Below are positions 41,101 to 53,100 of a DNA stretch of 60,000 nucleotides, piece by piece. The stretch covers positions 64,001 through 124,000 of the forward strand of contig NMRA01000137.1 in the NCBI GenBank assembly GCA_002633005.1, in the 5' to 3' direction. A program made the position numbers and the translations under genes. Each line of letters opens with the position of its first letter. Position 1 is the first letter of the stretch. The notes below the pieces were generated by a model. It ran no database searches and had not been told where the DNA came from. It worked only from the letters and a program-made list of their open reading frames with translations. This stretch comes from Phoronis australis. Its lineage: Eukaryota; Phoronida; Phoronidae.

Positions 41101-44100
41101 CTAACGCTAAAACATAGAATAAGTCATAAAATTATCGTTTTCATATTATTGCTATTATCATTAAAACTAATATAATTATTACCAAGAACATTGAGAAAGG
41201 CGTTAGCATACACCCATCCGTGAGGATTACTAGCGTTGCACNATAAATATCAATTGAATTGTACACACATAACCATTATCTTGGTTCAGTCCTTACTTGG
41301 ATTTCCAAGGAGCCGTCTTCCTGAGGCACAAAGCGTCCCCCCGTCAGTTCACGACCATCTTTACTCCAGCTAATGATGGGTTTAGGTGCACCGAACACGT
41401 TACATGGAATCTTCACGGTTTTGCCATCTGGGAATTTCATTTCCTCCGGCAATTTCTTGGTAATAGAGGGCGGATCAGCTGAAACATAGAGGTGATCTTT
41501 GGTTATTGAAAATTTTAAGCAGTACCACATGTAGAGACAAGAAAGAACAGCAAATGATTTGTTTCGCACCTTGATGCCTCTATGAGGACACAGAACTACA
41601 GCAGACATTCACTAATTTAGGACTTTAGGACACAAATAGGTGGACAAGTCAAATTTTATTTTTTCATTTTCCACCATGAAAAATATGTAGCAGTAAAGTA
41701 ATGTAAGGTTTGTATCATAGCTGCAACCACACAATGTTTTGAAAAATTGCGGACATTCACAGCAATGTTGGCAGCCTTTGAAAAATGAAAAAATGGCTAC
41801 CTTCATTGGTAATTATTTTTGTCCAAAATTGGCGAGATTTTACGGCAACAAAGACAGGCTGAAAGTAGTTGACTGTATTGAACAGAAGTCTGAAGAGAAC
41901 ACCATACAAGGATACTCACGGTAATGTCTACGATAGTAATCAAATAAGACCGACTGTTCAATTGATTTAGCAATTAATGGCACAGGTGTTCTCAGAGTTC
42001 TGATCTAAACAAATTGTAGGAACCAAATTCACATGAGCTACTATTCCAGGTACATAGGGTTTAAAGGTCCAAGCAGCAGTAATTAACAATGTCATAAGCT
42101 GAAATTACAAACTTCAAACTGGAATGAATCAAACTTAATGGAGGTTAATATTACCATTATGGCAACCACCTTGTGGGCGTGGCATCATCCAAATATATTT
42201 AAATTTAAGAAACTAACCAATACTGACGTTTATAGAAGTTTAATCAAGCTGGTTAAGTTTGTGTATCAGGCTATGTCCACAATAATGACGTTTATAGAAG
42301 TTTAATCAAGCTGGTTAAGTTTGTGTATCAGGCTATGTCCACAATAATGACGTTTATAGAAGTTTAATCAAGCTGCTTAAGTTTGTGTATCAGGCTATGT
42401 CCACAATAATGACATTTATAGAAGTTTAATCAAGCTGGTTAAGTTTGTGTATCAGACTATGTCCACAATAATGATGTTTATAGAAGTTTAATCAAGCTGG
42501 TTAAGTTTGTGTATCAGGCTATGTCCACAATAATGACGTTTATAGAAGTTTAATAATGTCCACAATAATGACGTTTATAGAAGTTTAATCAAGCTGGTTA
42601 AGTCTGTGTATCAGGCTATGTCCACAAGCGCAAAGCTCTTACAAGAACGTCCATAATTAATTTTTGCTGTATATTCAATTTCTATATTGTGTACTTCGCA
42701 TATGTAAACATGTATGCTCAACTGTGCTGTTGGCCAAGAGCTTTGTGCACTTCAATAAAGTTATTGCATTAAGGCACTCAATAAAATCACAGCGGTGTAC
42801 GGTTTTATCAAGAGAAGTTAGGAAAACTTTAAATTTGCCACATTAAAACAAAGGGTCCCACTCCAAACATGAACCAAAACCATGGTTTTCAAAGATGGCA
42901 CTGCCTGGGGCTTCTAACGCTAAAACATAGAATAAGTCATAAAATTATCGTTTTCATATTATTGCTATTATCATTAAAACTAATATAATTATTACCAAGA
43001 ACATTGAGAAAGGCGTTAGCATACACCCATCCGTGAGGATTACTAGCGTTGCACTGTAGCACACCCACGTCAGCCTTAAGAAGGTTGCGGTAGACAATTC
43101 TGTTGTTCTCGTATTGACGGCGTGGATTAGGTGGCGCCGCTGGAAAGGGAGTTTATTAAGAGAGTCAGTAATAATCCATTAAAAGGCAAATACAACAAAA
43201 CAGAAAACCGAAACTGAAAACAGGCTCCTAATGTGTGCAAATCCACAGTGAATTTTGTTGACTTCGCATAGCTTTTCTCATTAATCTACATTCACTCTAA
43301 CAGCACTGAACTGTCACGTGGATGAGAAATTTTAAACCTTTTGCTTTTTTCTAACTTTCTCTTCGTCTTCATCAAAATCAAGCATCATAATCAAACCAAA
43401 TTGATGAAGTCGCAGCTCCTTTTTGCGTAACATTTTACAAGTTCGGGGAAAATGAACTTTTATCATTTCAACTCCTTTCCAGATAAGTACTAAAACTTAA
43501 ATGATCTATACCATAGTGTAGACTTACAAGCAATCGGCACACCATTGATGAACCATTCAATTTTGGCTCGCGGAAAGGCATCGGCTTCACAATAGAACGT
43601 AGCATCTTCCTCTTCAGCAGCATTCACGTTTTGCGGTTTCCTTTTCCAAAAGGGTTTTGCTACAATGGATGTGCGTAGATTACTATACGTGTTTAAGGCA
43701 TCTACAGATGTCTCCATGGCATGGCGTCACGAGTTGCGACAAAATTCAATGGCAATTTCATAAAGCTAGCAAAATTCATTTTTCTGTTGTGATACCGTGT
43801 TGTGGGAACCATCTCAATTCAGATGTTTGCAAGAATGATTCCATAGGCATCTATAAATCCAGGTACCTGTATATATTGTGTGGTCCCTCACTTCGTTGTT
43901 TCAGTTTTGTTGTCAACACCTTTGTGTTATATTTTAAAGTACTTTAAGGTAGGACGCTACAAACGATTGTATCACTTTTGATATTTTTTGACAATTTGAA
44001 ATTTCTGCATTTTTGAGCTTTCTAATCATCCTTAATCAATATTCTGTGGTCCAAGACATGACAAAACTAACCCTTTTTGTTGAATTTCTATTTTTTTAAA

Positions 44101-47100
44101 CATACCCTTCCAAAAAGTTTTGTCACGTAATTTTGTCCAAAACAACAGCTTGTCGACAGCAGTTCCAGATCTATTACACCACCATATTGTATTTTCAGAA
44201 TTTCCCTTCGGTTCATTCATAACACTCGTGAACTTTCCAGGAATTCGTGCTAAAAGTATGCTATTTTTATCATTACTACTGTGTTGAATAGCTTTTTACA
44301 AACATAATAAACCTCTGAGCACGATAAACAAAAAAGAAAAAAATCTGTTGGGGGTAAATTGTTGAGCTTAATTCACTCGCAGTCTTCACCCCATTTACCA
44401 CATAAACATCAAAATGTGTTTTAAGCTCATCTTGGTAAACACAGTCCAGAATTATCTTTCTTGGTTTTTATTTAACGAAAATTTGAAAAAATCAGCGCAC
44501 TTCCCTACCTTAAAACTACATAACTATTTACTTTGTTTTGATTACATCGTCAGCAACATTAAACCTTCCTTTATAGCACTGAATATCACAAACACAAATT
44601 CAATATCTCAAAAGTACCTTTCCTTTTTTGCTAAATTTTACATATTCATGTTACCCAATTACTAATAGACAGCGGGTATAAAGTTAAAAGCCAAAGTCTA
44701 CAAACTTTCTATTTTCAGAAAACATAGTTTTACTGAGTTACGTTAGGTAAATTAGTATTGGTTTAGATATCCTATACTCTCCGTTTATTGTATATTTGTA
44801 ACATGGGCCGAAGACCTATTTACATGAAATACATTTTTTTATAGTTTTGCAGATCATTGGTTGAACGCTTGTTGCTTGTTAATAAGGTCCTACATAATCC
44901 TTCAAGCTTTTATCGCTGGCCAGGGAAAAAACACTGAAATGGTTGTAGCAGCAGGTGCAAAACAATCCAAACAGGATTTGGTATCTTTTTTCACGTGGCA
45001 AATCGTCTTCACTTACACTGCACGGCCAAGTTGAAATTTTGTCTGACGACCTTGTCCGTATTGGCATTGGAGGCTGAGCAAGAGATCTGACCAGCGTCCT
45101 CCATAGATGTGTTTCTGATCGTCAAAATAGTGTTGTGCATCCTGGTGCTGTACCGATTCCTGTCTTTGTTCGTCCACTCCCACTTGACATTCGGTGTGGG
45201 GCTGAGTGAGAAAATGATGGTACTTACTGGCCTACTAAATAAAGCTATTATACAATGAAACGCTTAATATTTCTGAACCAGAATGTTGATGTCTCGGTGA
45301 AATTGAATTGCTTGAAAGCACTTTTATTCCAATTTATATCACTCACTGAGTGTATTATCAGCTGGAATAAATGATCTCACATATGGCTTCTTGTAGAATG
45401 TGCTGTCAGAACGACTGGCTTTCATGAACACAAAAGTTGTTATTTCAAAGAATGAAGCCACATATTATTTCTACTCACTATCCAGAGAAGATACACTGCA
45501 TCTCTGTTGTCGTGCCAACACGACCAACAATGGTGCTACTCCCCGACGCCCACATGAGTTTAATGCTCCTCTGTGGAATGTTTCCACTAACTGTTCAGGA
45601 CGGAATAAGAAAATAATTAGTACACCATTAAAGGAGAAAGCTTTGCCTACTGTCCTAATATGACAATGTCTATCAGACAGTCATGTAGCCGATGACTTTT
45701 CACACAAAACACACCGTCAATGAGAACAGCAGCTGAACAATTGTGAACGACCTTGACCTAACTAGCATTCAACATCTGCTTAATTACCAAGTGAAGTTGT
45801 AAAAATATTTTGGAAAACAAAAATTAAAATAAACAAAAGAGAAAATTTCAAGAAAACAAAAGCAGTTAACAGTATTCAAAATAATCCGAAAAATAATATA
45901 ATTGCAAATAATATGTTGGTATAAATTCTAATTTTGCGATTTTGATATTTGTTATTTAGCAAAAACATGAGGGTAACTTAAAACTCATTTTAATAAAATA
46001 AGTGAAAAAGAATTACCCAAGTAACCGAGAGCCCATAAAACAAGTTGTACCTCAAATTGCTCAGTGTATGAAAGACTGTACCTCAACTAAGAAACAAGTT
46101 GACAAGAATCAGATATCCCGGATTTTCATTAAAAAATATTTTAAAGATTGCCATCCATAACCCGGTTTCAAATCACAATAAAATGGAGAAGACCGCCCAT
46201 ATCATGAAACGTTGTTTAAACAACATCTCTTCAAAATACAATAAAGTGACACGGAGCACTAGATTATATTCAAACACTTGTGTCACGTGAACATCACCTC
46301 AAGCCATGTGAGCATGCTGAACTGTCACATTCATGTTCACACACATGCAATGAATTGAACGAGATGCATAAATTGTTAGTATATGTGTTGGGGTCAGGGT
46401 ACGTAGCCAGTAACGTTTCACTCAAAATCAGACATGGTCTTGTAATACTAATGTTATCACTCATTTCTTACATGCCAGTCATGGTTGCCCAACAAACAAG
46501 TGTTGCATTATTTTATCATTTTCGCACACGCCATATCCAACCACACAAGAAAGGTTGAGCGTGGCACACAAACAATCAAATTCTATCACTGAATCTACAC
46601 AAGTTGGAAACGGATATCGTAATGCATTTTCGTTTTTTTTCACTCTAATTTACATTTTCTAAAAAAACACTAAGCAAATTGGTTTAAGAAAAAAAAAAAC
46701 ACAGATACAAATGCAGAAAAACATAACTTTGAAGTTGGAACTAAGAAACAAGAACAAAAAGGTGTACGTCAACCAACAGAAAAATTAAGATCCTATAAAA
46801 AGTGCTATTCTTAAAACAATACTATGCAGAACCTTTTTAAAACAGGAGTTAAAAATTCTATCAAAACCAACTCTGCTTAAAATAATTAGTAACAATTTTT
46901 CAAGTCACTGAAACCTAATTATTCATACCAGCTGCCAGAAAAATATTTTAAGAACTGGACACTTAACAACAAAAACCCACAACACTGTTTTAATGGGTCT
47001 ACAAAATCACAACAAGGCAGGTAACCACCTAGTAACCTAATACATTTTTACAGAGACGGGAAAATACCATTCAAAATGTATAGGAAAAGCAAAATTGTTA

Positions 47101-50100
47101 TGCACCCAAACCAAAATGTGTATGAAAAATTAGCTGTTCAAAGCAACGAAAATAGAAAGCAAATAGTCTGCTCAGACTACTGCTAGTGTCACCATTGGAG
47201 AAAACAAGAATAATTATGTCATGTTTTGTTAATTTTAGTTAAATCATAAGTTGCTGGATTTGCACGTAAGGAAATGAAATACAAAGAAAAATGCATAATC
47301 TCATTGTACAAAAGCACCGATTTCGCTCAAACTCGACCAAAATAAGTCCAAATTAGCCTATTTCGAACAGGCAGACAAAGAATTGCTATTGAACATTAGC
47401 TAAATACAAGACAGCTGAAGTTTACTGGCTCTAGTTACAGAACCAAGATGCAGGAAAAATTTGTGCTTAAAATATGGGCTTAAATTAACATGCTCAAAAG
47501 TCATGCTGCAAACTTGGATCCGTATTTAATCAAAACAAGACCAAAAGGTTCCAAGTCTCATGTAAAAGATAATAAAAATAATTTCAAATTATGCTTTCAA
47601 GCAGTAAAAACCCAATGGAATCAAACAGTTCATTGGACTTTCTCAAAAATATCAGCAAAACTTTTAAGTCCAACCATATGCCTGCGCATAATTCACTGAC
47701 TGGACAAACTGCCGAGAGTAAGAAAGATCAACTGGTGGCCAATCATTTGTTTAGAAGCAAATCAATAACATGCAGTTAACTTAGGTACAACTTGTTTTAG
47801 TGGCTACCGGCAACTCAGGGGAGATAAATCTTCAGCTGTACACATTCCTCTTGTACCTTATCAGTCACAAATCCAAAAAATGTTCACTCCCAAAGACCCC
47901 GCGACAACGAGCTTGCATTGCTTAGCTTTACATGAAAGAATGATCTAATTTTTGGTTACTGTGTTAAATAAAATAAATACCAAATCAGCAGTTTTAATTA
48001 TAGAAGATTCATTTTTGAGCAAAAATTTGTAATGCGTGTCAGCAAAATTCACATGATTTGGTGATAGTTTTCAAACAAAAAATTAAGAACTACTGCTTGA
48101 ACTTTTCAAAGAGGATAGTGCACACAATCAAAAATGTTTTTAACATTAAAAAATTGGCAGATCAAACGCGGATCAAAAGCATCAACATAAGTACCCTTTC
48201 GGACAATGATCTTGGATTTGAAGCCGAGCGCCGCCTTACGAAGAACCAAGTTGTGTACGCCGCAGGAGTAAATGGCGCCATCTAGCTCATCCTTTCGGAG
48301 AACGTTGGAAAAACGTAATTTACCTGAAACAATCAGTCGGTGACGGAGCCACTAGTATGATAGTCAAGACAACTACAAGCGAACGTGCAACTTAGGGTTA
48401 CAACACCTAGAGACAGGGAGAGACAGTGAGAGCAGACAACACAGCACTAGGTCAGTGCATGAAGCGGCCACCAGAGGGCAGCTGTCTGTCTAGTCAAGAG
48501 CAGTGCATTGTGGACCTGCCTCAAGGCACAATGGCAGAGTGCTGTGTGAGATAAAAAAATAAAATGAAAAGCATCCACATCGAAGACTGGACCAAATACT
48601 TTGTGGTTACCTTCCTGCACTCTGATTTTAGTATCCTCGTCCATTGCTAGAGTTCGCAAGTAGTCGTTCTCGCTAATGCAGATATAAGTCTCCGCGCTGT
48701 CTGAACGTTTAACATTAGCGAAATGCAATCGACCTGGATGGGTGGATGACGAACACGGTTTATGTAACAGGATTTAAAACAAAAACACAATGGAAATAAG
48801 ACTCTTTCTGTGCTTGGTGAAGCGATGACTTGAATACCAACAAAACTGAGTTTACACAAGAGCTATGACATGAAGATGACTTATACATGGAAATGAACAC
48901 AGTTGAAAAACAGACAAACACAAATAGGTTGTGAATGGTAAAAGTGGTAGCAAAAACACATCATATCATGCATGTCCTTCTACAGTCATCCTGCACTTGC
49001 AGTAAACATGAACTGTACATATCCGAAAGTACTGTGCAGGTGTAGCATTAAATAATGCCCCCTTAAAAAATGACCTGTGGGTCATATTACATTATTAAAA
49101 ATGACCCAGAGTAGTCTTTGCACCGGGTCAAAATTCAGTGTGAATTTTCAATCCATGAAAAAATGACCCGACATCCGCGAAAGTGTGTCCTGTCATTATT
49201 CAACGGTTCCGCAGCCATGATGGGGTTGGGATAAGGAGACATGATACCTGCAATAGAGGATCTCTCAACAAAGTTTGATACGTGGATGTTTATGTCTGGG
49301 GGGAGACCTCTGGGGGAGGGGGTAGGGGTAAGGGGGTGGGGGACCTACTGTGTTAGCTATTCAACCAGTATACCGGGATGCGCAATGATCACGGTATAAT
49401 TCTTCAGTTTGGCACGCAAAATTGCACAACACAGTTTTGTTGTGATATAGACCGTCCCCATTAAGTGCCATTCACACACAGACTTACTCTGGAACAAATT
49501 ACTCCTAGAACGAGTTGTCGCTTGCTTTGAGTGCTGTGCGGACGTAATTTGAACTAGCCCAACTTACCCCACTTGTGACAACTTCCTCCACATTATCGAG
49601 GTGGGGTAACTTGTAATTGCTATAGTGGCCGCAAAAGTAACGTAGGGCTGAAGTAATGATCAGCTGCCGTTATATAACAGACAGGTCTTCTTTTGTGTGT
49701 CGTATTCACATCAGCTCTTCATTGTCATGCATAGAGGTTAATTATCAGCTGCCGTTATGTAACAGACAGGTCTTCTTTTGTGTGTCGTTATTCACATCAG
49801 TAATTCATTGTCATACATAGAGGGACAACTTACCCCACTTACCCCAGTTATTGGGTTAAGTGGGGTAAGTTGTACTAGAACAAGTTGTTCTAGGGTAGAA
49901 TGTGTGTGGACGGAACTCAGGATGGTCCACAGCCTTGAGCATGTGTTAAATAACGTGCGTGTCGTGATGTATTGTCATATTCCAGGACATTCAGCAAAAT
50001 TGTTTTGTGTAACTACGATTGGCTATCCAATAACCAACCTAATTCATCTTCAATTCGCACTGCCTTATCACAGCTTGGCGCCAGGGGTAAAAAGACATTC

Positions 50101-53100
50101 GTTTCCAGTTTGGCCATTTCATTCTCCGAAACCCGATAAGTAACATCTCTCGTTTATTATCATAACAGTTCATGTCGAAAAATAGGGATGACATATTAAA
50201 CAGAGTTCCACTGTACTAGGTTGACAGAGGAACTATTTCAAGCTGTAAATTAAAGAAACATTTGATTTTCAGTAAGGACAACCTGAATTCCTCTGCAAGT
50301 AAAGAAAATTGACAATTAATTTAAAATGATTATATACGAAAACAAAAGAACATCAGCAAATAGGTCACTCACATGAAGGACTGTACTGGAACACACACAA
50401 AGTTTTAACAGCACAAGAACAACCTACATTTAAAATTTTCGGTCCATACGAGTCATGTTTTCTCTGTTTAGGATCGTGTGTTNAAATAACTTGCGTGTCG
50501 TGATGTATTGTCATATTCCAGGACATTCAGCAAAATTGTTTTGTGTAACTACGATTGGCTATCCAATAACCAACCTAATTCATGTTCAATTCGCACTGCC
50601 TTATCACAGCTTGGCGCCAGGGGTAAAAAGACATTCGTTTCCAGTTTGGCCATTTCATTCTCCGAAACCCGATAAATAACATCTCTCGTTTATTATCATA
50701 ACAGTTCATGTCGAAAAATAGGGATGACATATTAAACAGAGTTCCACTGTACTAGGTTGACAGAGGAACTATTTCAAGCTGTAAATTAAAGAAACATTTG
50801 ATTTTCAGTAAGGACAACCTGAATTCCTCTGCAAGTAAAGAAAATTGACAATTAATTTAAAATGATTATATACGAAAACAAAAGAACATCAGCAAATAGG
50901 TCACTCACATGAAGGACTGTACTGGAACACACACAAAGTTTTAACAGCACAAGAACAACCTACATTTAAAATTTTCGGTCCATACGAGTCATGTTTTCTC
51001 TGTTTAGGATCGTGTGTTGAAACCTCAACAAGTCTAGCTATTACTCGAGCAAACACAATTATAGAGACTCACAAAGGACATATTAATTATTGACCTAGGA
51101 TGGCAAATACAGGGTACATCATATCTATTTATGAACCACGACATTTTGTAAAACATTAAAGCTGCAATAAACCGGTATTCCATACAAAAAGTTAACATTC
51201 CATTTATACAAACAAACCCCTATAAAGTTGGAGTCAACTTGTGCCTTACTCAGATGAGACATTAATTCTGGGTTTGCAAAGAGCTGAAGGTTCATTATTC
51301 GTCGAGATCATGTTCACCGCCAAAATGACACGGTGTGACAGGCCAACTTGTAGAGCCTGGCCTCAATAAATAACAGTCCGTCAGTTCCTTCAAAGCCCTC
51401 AAACCAACCCTAATATGCCTAAGGAAAATTTTGAGATGCATTTCATAACAGTTAGTGGCGTAAATCAAAAGTGGGCTTTTGTGATGGAATGCGATTTTAT
51501 TTACACTTTATCATCTTATGGCAGTCTTAGACAATAATTTGAGCTTCTACATTCTTCCAGGGCAATGCCCAGGTGACTAGTGTTTAACGTTAACCACTTA
51601 ATGAACAAGAACCATTTCAGTGAAATATACACTGTGGTTTTAACTAAGTGTGGATGTATAACCTAAAAGGTGTTTACACATGGACAAGTTTGAAAACGAA
51701 AGGGTGGGCGTTAAGTTGACGACAGGTGATAACCCAGACTAATGTGGCAATTGTGAAATAATTGTGGTACAATTTTGTCAATTTCAGACAAAAAATTGCT
51801 CAAATGGGTCTTCTTTGATTTTACAAAGACTTTTGACATAGTTGTGAATGACCACTATTTCTCGATCATTCTCACGGTAGATATAGTATAGAATTTTAAA
51901 TAACAAATAGCATTTATTTTGTGGTACTCTTTTTTGCGAAAAATGGAAAAGTAATTTCACTCTTCGGCCATATCGTATCATAAACAGGTGAGATTTTACC
52001 GTATTTTTCAATATTAAGATCTCATCTTATTCAGGTATTGACACATAAAGTGCCGTCCGCACAAAGACTTACCCTATAACAAGTTACTCTTGGAACGAGT
52101 TGTCCCTAGGTTTGAGTGCTGTCTGGATGCTATTTAAACTAGCACAACTTACTCCACTTGTGACAACTTACTCCACATTATCTAGGTGGGGTAACTTCTA
52201 ATCATTGTGTGGCTGCAAAAGTGGGTGTAGGGTGGAAGTAATTGTCAGCTGGGGTTACATGCAGACATTTTTGTGCGCCATACCCGCATTAGACGTTCAT
52301 TACCACGCAAAGAGCGACAACTTCAATCTTACACCAGTTATCTGATATGTGTTTGTGTGTGTAAAGGCTCCACTCAAAAGTGGGAGTAAGTTGCACTAGT
52401 GCAAGTTGTTTTAGGGTAGGCTGTATGTGGACGGGACTTAAGACATAGAAAATCATTTATGGTGAAAGAAGTAATTTGTTGATATAGCTCCAAAAAATCT
52501 TGATCCACACACAAATATGCCCTTGAAGTAAAGCTGGTGCAAGAAATCTGGTACCTTCCAAGTCGATGACAACCCGTGAATCATATTTTATAGCCATGTT
52601 GACGTTACTTGTGTCTTTATACGACCAGTAATACGTGCCCTGAGGGAACGAGGTGGGTGGAGTGCAGAGAACGGTCAAAGGGTCGCCTTCATTTACTGTG
52701 TAGACGTACGGTTGTTCCCTAGCAGGGAACGGATTGAGGACTGGAACAAAGAACAATGAAAGTGTTGGTCTACGATAAGCAAATAGTTAAATATCAGAAC
52801 AAACAATTAGAGTGTTATGTTGAGCCTAACTTCCTGTTGTGTTTTTACTAGAATTTCAAAAAGGCCAGATAAATTTCAAAAAAATCCATCTACGCTTTGG
52901 CCATACACTGCAAACCAAGATATTCTAATCAGTAAAATAAAGAAATATGATATGAAACAAGTGATTATGATTTCACATTTTTTTAATCACTGGGAGGATC
53001 CTGCCATAGTCTGGATGGTGATATGCAACAGAGTACAGCCACTGACCAATTTCTCCACCCTCAGCATACTCGATTACTGTATCGAAAACCATTTGGTGAA

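Larger units (their letters stand above)
39370..43054. repeat. Direct duplication around the N at 42 kb (41242; haplotype overlap)
   Basis: 39370-41241 (1872 bp) and 41243-43054 (1812 bp) are near-identical through exon 11, intron, minisatellite and the start of exon 10. The length difference is about one 62-bp satellite unit. Best explained as two alleles left unmerged by the assembly. Confidence 0.9.

Noticed and set aside
39424-41478. Two copies of the Ig5 exon as alternative exons, like exon 6a/6b
   Set aside because: Proteins are identical, introns match as well, and the copies meet at a single N; this is an unmerged haplotype, unlike 6a/6b, which differ strongly.
40347-42627. CRISPR-like spaced repeats
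   Set aside because: Units are contiguous 62-bp satellites without unique spacers, in a eukaryotic intron.
45591-48194. Additional Ig2 half-exons forming a larger cluster
   Set aside because: Searched on the minus strand for the start and cysteine pattern; only exons 6a and 6b were found.
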